Origin: Chloroflexota bacterium
Lineage (GTDB): Bacteria > Chloroflexota > Anaerolineae > Promineifilales > Promineifilaceae
Length of the DNA: 10,879 bases
Direction: 5' to 3'
Assembly: GCA_020353135.1 (NCBI GenBank)
Contig: CP070688.1
Span: 3,523,235-3,534,113, forward strand
The position numbers and the translations under genes were made by a program. Each line of letters starts with the position of its first letter. Positions within the stretch are counted from its first letter, which is position 1. Of the stretch, positions 6,489 to 10,879 are shown piece after piece. The notes under the pieces are model-generated. The model saw only the letters and a list, made by a program, of their open reading frames with translations, was not told the DNA's origin and ran no database searches.

Positions 6489-7112
6489 CTACTTCGACAC
6501 GTACGGATTGTCTCTTATCCAATACCGCCACGGCATGGACAGCCATGGCTCTGGCGTATTTCCAAGTCCGATGCGCGGCCCGCGCTCCACCTGGTCGGCC
6601 GTTACCTCTCGCCCTTTCTCTAACCAGATGGCGCTATCCGGAAGACAGAGATAGGCTCCGTTCATCGATTTGTCTATGGCCAGCGCCTGGGCCAGCTTGG
6701 CCGGCCCGTTCGTCCACTCACTGCGCTTCCGCCCACCTCGAAGGCCGGCCATGATCTCTGGCCCCTCATCCGGCTCTAGCGCTCTGATCAGCACGGCATT
6801 GGCCACGCCAGGTTCGCCGGTTACGATGTTGAACATCCAATGCATGCCATAGGTGAAATAGACGTAGGCGCAGCCGGCCGGGCCAAACATCACCGCGGTC
6901 CTCTCAGTTGGTCGCCCGCCGTTGGCCCGATCCCCATGGCAGGCCAGATCTGGCTCATCGGCGTCGCAATACGCTTCTGTCTCGACGATGAAGCCGCTGA
7001 GACGCTGCCCGTCGTTCATCCTGACCAGCAGCTTGCCCAGCAGATCGGCGCCGACCTCTTGGGCTCGACGAGCGAAGAATTCCGGCGCAAGTCTTGTGCC
7101 GACGTGGGCCAT
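6489..7112 (-). CDS. mpg: 3-methyladenine DNA glycosylase, AAG/MPG family
   Basis: 207 residues. This monofunctional glycosylase removes alkylated or deaminated purines (3-methyladenine, hypoxanthine), starting base-excision repair. Active-site features of human AAG can be matched by eye: FIVETEAY contains E46 and Y48 (human Glu125, Tyr127), H59 lies in ACHGD (human His136), YVYFTYGM holds Y85 and Y88 (human Tyr159 and the intercalating Tyr162), and R110 in IRALEP matches Arg182. [12 protein letters not shown] and RGPRIGL are also family motifs. The ATG at 7112 shares its A with the stop TGA of the preceding gene (TGATG), so translation is coupled; a TTG one codon earlier is less likely. A repair gene inside a lipid operon is unusual but the reading frame is intact. 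Confidence 0.96.
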   Translation of the reverse strand: MAHVGTRLAPEFFARRAQEVGADLLGKLLVRMNDGQRLSGFIVETEAYCDADEPDLACHGDRANGGRPTERTAVMFGPAGCAYVYFTYGMHWMFNIVTGEPGVANAVLIRALEPDEGPEIMAGLRGGRKRSEWTNGPAKLAQALAIDKSMNGAYLCLPDSAIWLEKGREVTADQVERGPRIGLGNTPEPWLSMPWRYWIRDNPYVSK

Positions 7113-7792
7113 CAATCAGGTCGCCCCGGCGCGTCTATCGTCGAAAGCTCCCTGGCACGCCTCAAGGTTGAGGTAATGAAGATCAAGAGCAATATAGCGG
7201 CGATCGCCAGGACCGCCAAGTCGTAGATCGGCGCCTCGCCATAAGGCATCTCCAGCGTTGGCACCCCAAAGACGAAGAATAGCACATTGCAAATCACGGC
7301 AATCGCCCGCAATTCAGTCGGCCCAAATCTACCATAGCTGATTTTGAACCGGCCGGTAACGAAAGTATCCACGTACACCAGCACCGACATTAGCAAGTAG
7401 CCGACCAAGGCCAGCATGGCCACGTTGAAGGAAACGTATATCGACAAACCAAGCCCGCCAAAAATCAGCAGGTACGAGAAAGCGTCGACGGTATGGTCGA
7501 CGAAAAAGCCGTACTTCGGCCGCTCTATCTTCCGGTGACGGGCGAGTGTGCCGTCCAGACTGTCGCCCAACCAATTGATGACAAACCCAACCGATGCCAG
7601 CCAGACGAAAGCGCCGCTGACGTTCGTGAGCGCATATCCGGTCAAGATGACGGCCGATCCGAAGACGCCGATGAGTGTCAGAATATCGGGCGTCATCCAA
7701 CTCGGCATATGGGCTGCCAGCCAGGCCAACGCCGGCCTTTCCAAGGGTCCAAGCAGGATGTCGTTGACTCGCTTGTGCTCTGTCTTGGTCAT
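7112..7792 (-). CDS. CDP-alcohol phosphatidyltransferase family membrane protein
   Basis: 226 residues. Members transfer a phosphatidyl group from a CDP-lipid to an alcohol (glycerol phosphate, inositol phosphate, serine and others) in the inner membrane. The full family motif is present: D77-x2-D80-G81-x2-A84-R85, nine residues, G95-x3-D99-x3-D103, the metal-binding aspartates. TPDILTLIG (34-42) fits the start of the first membrane helix; about five or six hydrophobic segments follow. The substrate cannot be told from sequence. The preceding acyltransferase recalls the actinobacterial phosphatidylinositol-phosphate synthase/PatA pair, which favours, but does not show, an inositol lipid role. 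The ATG at 7792 has AAGGGG about seven bases upstream; a longer frame to 7843 would overlap the preceding gene. It overlaps mpg by one base. Confidence 0.93.
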   Translation of the reverse strand: MTKTEHKRVNDILLGPLERPALAWLAAHMPSWMTPDILTLIGVFGSAVILTGYALTNVSGAFVWLASVGFVINWLGDSLDGTLARHRKIERPKYGFFVDHTVDAFSYLLIFGGLGLSIYVSFNVAMLALVGYLLMSVLVYVDTFVTGRFKISYGRFGPTELRAIAVICNVLFFVFGVPTLEMPYGEAPIYDLAVLAIAAILLLIFITSTLRRARELSTIDAPGRPD

Positions 7793-7809
7793 ACAGCGCC
7801 CCTTTTGTT

Positions 7810-8715
7810 CTAGTCTAGGGTCTCGGGAATAACGTCGGGCCACATCTCAAAGAACATAGCCCACTGCTGAGGGCTCTGACGGATATACTGTTCGGCGACG
7901 CCCAAAATCCTTTCGGCATTAAGCAGGATTTCGGTTCTCCGATTTGAGAGCCTTTCCATCGTGATAAAGTCAGAGTTGAATACTGTGCAGACACCGTCGT
8001 CACCTCGACTTACGCCAGCCACCACGACCGGCACGTTTGCCCGGAGAGCCAGTACCACGTAATGAACCGGTAGAGCCGCTTCACGCCCAAAGAACTTGGG
8101 CCGGTAGTTCGACTCCGGTAGCGGACGGTCCACGCCCGTAGCTACTGTGCCGCCCGCTTTCAGATGTTTCGTGGCGTGCTTGAAGGAAGCCATGCTTGCT
8201 GGAACCGCCTCGATGCCGAAGTTCTGCCGGATGATGTCATGCTGCTTATAGCCTCCTGGCTGTTCCGGCAATGTCAGCGTTAACGCCTGCCCACCTTGAA
8301 CCGCCGTGGCCAGCCCGACTAACTCATAGTTGCTAACGTGCGGCAGTACGACCACCATTCCTTCATCACGGCGCTGGCTTCGCTTGATGAGGGTCTTGAA
8401 CTCCGGGCTGAACTTAACGTAGCCAGGCATTCTTTCCGGCTTCTGCAGATTGTGATAAAGATCATATATCGAATAAGCCCGATCCAGGAAAGTCAGGCGT
8501 ACCGCCTCGTCCAGCTCGGCCGTAGTCAACTTCTCGCCTCTGGCCACCCATTGGTTTACCCGCACGGCTTTGACCATCGGCTGGTTCTTCTGCATGGCGA
8601 TTCCACGAGCCAGGAATCGGGCCAGGGCGTATCCGGCCGCCTTCGGCATGACTCTCGCCAGGGCCAACCCGGTCCGAATCCCGTAGCCGTGGTTGATTAC
8701 CGTCCTGAGATCCAT
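7810..8715 (-). CDS. LpxL/HtrB-PatA superfamily lipid acyltransferase
   Basis: 301 residues. The superfamily transfers acyl chains onto glycolipids at the cytoplasmic face of the membrane: lipid A in Gram-negatives (LpxL, LpxM), phosphatidylinositol mannosides in actinobacteria (PatA). The catalytic H-x4-D/E motif is HVSNYE (H126, E131). Further typical parts are TGVDRPLPESNYRPKFFG (the DQ/DRP segment and acceptor-site region), ALPVHYVVLALRANVPVV, and the C-terminal PQQWAMFFEMWPD, matching the QW-hrRW-type ending. No lpx genes are nearby and the next gene is a CDP-alcohol transferase, so a PatA-like glycolipid role is as likely as lipid A. The ATG at 8715 is the only upstream-possible ATG (a stop codon lies two codons before); AGGAG directly abuts it, an unusually short spacing. 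Confidence 0.88.
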   Translation of the reverse strand: MDLRTVINHGYGIRTGLALARVMPKAAGYALARFLARGIAMQKNQPMVKAVRVNQWVARGEKLTTAELDEAVRLTFLDRAYSIYDLYHNLQKPERMPGYVKFSPEFKTLIKRSQRRDEGMVVVLPHVSNYELVGLATAVQGGQALTLTLPEQPGGYKQHDIIRQNFGIEAVPASMASFKHATKHLKAGGTVATGVDRPLPESNYRPKFFGREAALPVHYVVLALRANVPVVVAGVSRGDDGVCTVFNSDFITMERLSNRRTEILLNAERILGVAEQYIRQSPQQWAMFFEMWPDVIPETLD

Positions 8716-8769
8716 CTCCTACAACTCAAATCCTCATCCACATTCGGGGTAGCGCGGTGCTGCTAGCCT

Positions 8770-8775
8770 ATTATA
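8770..8775 (-). promoter_or_regulatory. -10 element for the acyltransferase operon
   Basis: The minus strand reads TATAAT, preceded by GGC. A start near 8763 gives a leader of about 48 bases to the acyltransferase ATG. No strong -35 is present at 16-19 bases upstream; that area overlaps the -35 of the divergent dedA promoter. Confidence 0.5.
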
Positions 8776-8791
8776 GCCCTCTTCATGGATT

Positions 8792-8821
8792 TTGAGATAA
8801 CATCACGTGCTATGCTACAAT
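8792..8821 (+). promoter_or_regulatory. Promoter for the DedA-family gene
   Basis: TTGAGA (8792-8797) and TACAAT (8816-8821) are separated by 18 bases; each matches consensus at four to five positions. The start would be near 8829, about 58 bases before the ATG. It is back to back with the acyltransferase promoter. Confidence 0.55.
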
Positions 8822-8886
8822 AGTGGCGCTCTGCTTGGTCTCAACGTTGTCAAGGCCACTGGCGAACAGGGCGGGACTGGTGGTTG

Positions 8887-9528
8887 ATGGAAACCATAAT
8901 TGACCTTCTCCAGGAGATTTGGAGTGATTTTCAGCGCGGACAATTGCCGCAGCTAGGTCCGTGGAACTACCTGCTGCTGTCGCTGCTGATGATATGGCAG
9001 GGTCCAATCGCCTCTGTATTCGGCGGAGCCGCCGCCTCGGCCGGACTCCTTAAGCCCGGACTTGTTTTCGTTGTCGGCGTTGCCGGCAACCTTACGGCCG
9101 ATATCGTCTGGTATTCACTTGGAAGAAAAGGTAACGTCGACCGTCTATTCGAGCGCGGCAAACTCGGCGTCCATCGCGGCCGTATTCAGAAGCTGCGCCT
9201 TGGTATGCAGCTCCATGCGACGAAGGCGCTGCTCATGGCCAAACTCTCCTTTGGCCTCGCCGTTCCCACCCTCGTGGCCGCCGGGTTGTCCGGGGTCAGT
9301 TGGCGCAAATGGTTCCCGGCCGTATTCATCGGCGAGACGATTTTCACCGGCACCTTGGTGCTGATCGGTTACTTCGCCACAGAAGCCATCAAGCAAGTCG
9401 AACAGGGGCTGCATCTGTTCCTGGCCATAACGACCTTGCTCTTCATCGTGGCCGCCATCTGGTTCATCCCCAGACTGCTGCGCAATGATGACGCCATAAC
9501 GTTGACCGGTAACGACGATACACCCTAG
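8887..9528 (+). CDS. DedA/VTT-domain integral membrane protein (divergent)
   Basis: 213 residues, the only plus-strand gene. DedA proteins are polytopic membrane proteins; characterised members act as lipid flippases or transporters (undecaprenyl phosphate, phosphatidylethanolamine) and support envelope integrity. Here GPIASVFGGAAASAGLLKPG (39-58) followed by a hydrophobic stretch and NLTADIVWYSLGRKG (68-82) correspond to the VTT-domain glycine-rich entry and the D-x2-x-Y-x2-GR motif. VPTLVAAGLSGVSWRKWF (126-143) corresponds to the conserved P-x-V-x-AG-x-S/m-F region. The arginine usual just before that proline segment is replaced by a GL stretch, and the N-terminal acidic motif is absent, so it is a distant member. 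A last hydrophobic segment (about 173-195) ends in a basic cluster and a polar tail. The ATG at 8887 is preferred over the TTG one codon earlier; the ribosome-binding site is weak (GGTGG). It is convergent with the molybdoenzyme gene, 20 bases away. Confidence 0.75.
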   Translation: METIIDLLQEIWSDFQRGQLPQLGPWNYLLLSLLMIWQGPIASVFGGAAASAGLLKPGLVFVVGVAGNLTADIVWYSLGRKGNVDRLFERGKLGVHRGRIQKLRLGMQLHATKALLMAKLSFGLAVPTLVAAGLSGVSWRKWFPAVFIGETIFTGTLVLIGYFATEAIKQVEQGLHLFLAITTLLFIVAAIWFIPRLLRNDDAITLTGNDDTP

Positions 9529-9551
9529 CGCCCAATACTTTCGCCGGGCTA
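9526..9551. repeat. Hairpin joining the stop codons of two convergent genes
   Basis: The 26 bases from the dedA stop TAG to the molybdoenzyme stop codon form an imperfect inverted repeat: TAGC-g-CC against GGGCTA, so each stop codon pairs with the other. It is present on both strands. No U run follows, so termination would be weak. Confidence 0.4.
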
Positions 9552-10879
9552 ATGGATCTGCACAGGATCCTTTATGGCCCCTCGCTTCTGCAGCGGCTGC
9601 TCGTAGCCTGCATCCCACTCCTCAGGGGCCGTCGTCTTTTCGATTTTGACCGCCGTATTCTTGTAGTCAGGAATTTTGGCCTGCCGATCCACTTCGTCCA
9701 GGGTAAGTAGATTTGCCGCGGCCTCGGCAAAGTGGAACGGAATGAACACAGTTCCTTCCGGCGACCGGCCGGTAACCAGAACACGTAGTTTAATCGAGCC
9801 CCTGCGGGAGCTAACCTCGACCCAGTCCCCAGTCTGCACTTCCAGGTCGGCCGCATCGGCCGGGTGCACCTCGCAAGTGGCTTCCGGATAGATGTCTTCC
9901 AGTTTCGAGCGCCCAGTCATCGTGCTTCCGCTCCAATGATAGAGAACTCGACCAGTGCTCAGATTGTAAGGGTACGCTTCGTCTGGCTGCTCCGATTCGG
10001 TGCCATAGGACACTTCCCAGAACTTGCCCTTACCTCGCGGAAATTCCTCGGCAAACAGAAAAGGCGTTCCGGGATGATCGAAACTCGGGCACGGCCAATG
10101 CACGCCACCCTCGCGCTCGATCCGCGCATAATCAATTCCGTAGAAGGCTGGCGTGACCTGGCGCATCTCCTCCCAGATAGCTTCAGGACCATCATAGTCA
10201 AACCCGGCCGATAGCTCGAGATCCATGCGCGCCTCGATCCGTTGCCCAAGTTGGGAAATGATCTTCCAATCTGGCCACGAGTTGCCCACCGGCGCTACGG
10301 CCGCACGGCAACGCTGAACCCGCCGGTCGGTATTCGTAAATGTTCCGTCTTTCTCGGCGAAGCTTGTCGCCGGCAAGATGACGTCAGCCATCTCGCCGGT
10401 CTCGTTGATGAAGATATCCTGGCAGACCAGGAACTCAAGCTGTTCCAGTGCCGCTCTTGTATGTTTCTGGTTTGGCTCGCTCATCATTGGGTTCTCGCCC
10501 AGCACAAACATGGCCCTGACTGCGCCGGCGAGAGCCCCATCAACCATCTCCGTTGCCGTCAGGCCCGGCGCCGGACTCAAGGCCGTCCCCCAGTGTGATT
10601 CGAACCGCCCCTGTACTTCCGGGTCGTCAACTCTCTGGTAGGCGGTGAAAACGTTGGGCAGGCCGCCGCTATCGGAGCAACCTTGCACATTATTCTGTCC
10701 ACGAAGAGGGTTCACGCCGGTCCCCGCCTTGCCCACGTGGCCGCACATTAGAGCCAGGTTAACAAGCGACAAGGTATTATCGGTTCCGTGGGTGCTCTGG
10801 CTGATACCCATGCCCCAGTAGATCGACGCCCGTGACGCCTCCGCATAGATCCTGGCCGCCTGACGGATATCGTCGGCCG
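9549..10879 (-). CDS. Formate dehydrogenase-like molybdopterin oxidoreductase, alpha subunit (5' end beyond right edge)
   Basis: The frame is open from the right edge to a TAG at 9549, about 442 residues; the internal ATG at 10811 is not the true start. It is the C-terminal half of a FdhF/FdhA-type catalytic subunit that, in known members, oxidises formate or reduces CO2 at a Mo/W-bis-pterin centre. Visible family blocks: IYWGMGISQSTHGTDN, GKAGTGVNPLRGQNNVQG, MFVLGENPMMSEPN, ETGEMADVILPATSFAEKDG, GTFTNTDRRVQRCR, and a C-terminal dinucleotide-binding-like domain starting near YPYNLSTGRVLYHW and ending with VFIPFHFAEAAANLLT and AKIPDYKNTAVKI. The N-terminal iron-sulphur ligands and the Sec/Cys active-site residue are outside the window, so redox type and Sec use cannot be told. 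Position 14 after the internal Met may lack a catalytic arginine. Partner subunits are not visible downstream, so they must lie upstream if present. Confidence 0.92.
   Translation of the reverse strand, partial: ADDIRQAARIYAEASRASIYWGMGISQSTHGTDNTLSLVNLALMCGHVGKAGTGVNPLRGQNNVQGCSDSGGLPNVFTAYQRVDDPEVQGRFESHWGTALSPAPGLTATEMVDGALAGAVRAMFVLGENPMMSEPNQKHTRAALEQLEFLVCQDIFINETGEMADVILPATSFAEKDGTFTNTDRRVQRCRAAVAPVGNSWPDWKIISQLGQRIEARMDLELSAGFDYDGPEAIWEEMRQVTPAFYGIDYARIEREGGVHWPCPSFDHPGTPFLFAEEFPRGKGKFWEVSYGTESEQPDEAYPYNLSTGRVLYHWSGSTMTGRSKLEDIYPEATCEVHPADAADLEVQTGDWVEVSSRRGSIKLRVLVTGRSPEGTVFIPFHFAEAAANLLTLDEVDRQAKIPDYKNTAVKIEKTTAPEEWDAGYEQPLQKRGAIKDPVQIH

Noticed and set aside
9145..9618. 157-residue minus-strand frame overlapping the DedA gene and the molybdoenzyme end
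   Set aside because: It crosses the ends of two supported genes and is low-complexity Gly/Gln/Glu-rich, typical of an antisense shadow.
1..10879. Mobile elements, CRISPR arrays, tRNA or rRNA genes, defence systems
   Set aside because: I saw no transposase motifs, regularly spaced repeats, tRNA-like cloverleaves or toxin-antitoxin pairs.

Overview
The window looks like a stretch of bacterial chromosome, moderately GC-rich and almost entirely coding. Most genes read on the minus strand. The gene set (ffh, rpsP, khpA, rimM, dprA, metK with a SAM riboswitch, fabI, a formate dehydrogenase-like molybdoenzyme) and near-consensus sigma-70-type promoters point to an anaerobic or facultative bacterium. 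The mixture of Firmicutes-like layout (ffh-rpsP-khpA-rimM, S-box on metK) with an actinobacterial-like lipid gene pair would fit Chloroflexota (for example Dehalococcoidia or Anaerolineae). That placement is an inference, not proof. No tRNA, rRNA, IS element, prophage, CRISPR array or other mobile element is visible.

Layout, left to right. (1) 1-3944, minus: an information-processing cluster transcribed from a strong promoter at 3916-3944 in the order ffh, rpsP, khpA, rimM, dprA. It covers the protein-targeting GTPase, ribosomal protein S16, a KH RNA-binding protein, a 16S maturation factor and the natural-transformation protein DprA. dprA runs off the left edge and has its own promoter placed so that its transcript would be leaderless. 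(2) 3964-5501, minus: metK behind a complete class I SAM riboswitch (S-box), an intrinsic terminator and a sigma-70-type promoter. This is classic feedback control of SAM synthesis. (3) 5573-8715, minus: an acyltransferase, a CDP-alcohol phosphatidyltransferase and a 3-methyladenine DNA glycosylase form a tight run, followed by enoyl-ACP reductase fabI. Three of the four make or modify membrane lipids. (4) 8716-8886: a divergent promoter region. (5) 8887-9528, plus: a DedA/VTT-type membrane protein, the only plus-strand gene. (6) 9549-10879, minus: the C-terminal part of a formate dehydrogenase-like molybdopterin oxidoreductase, running off the right edge.

Most of this is conserved housekeeping, and I do not see a clearly undescribed system. 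The observations most worth checking are the apparently leaderless dprA promoter, dprA occupying the place where trmD-rplS usually follow rimM, the acyltransferase/CDP-alcohol transferase pair resembling the actinobacterial phosphatidylinositol-mannoside locus, a structured ffh leader, and a possible active-site substitution in the molybdoenzyme.
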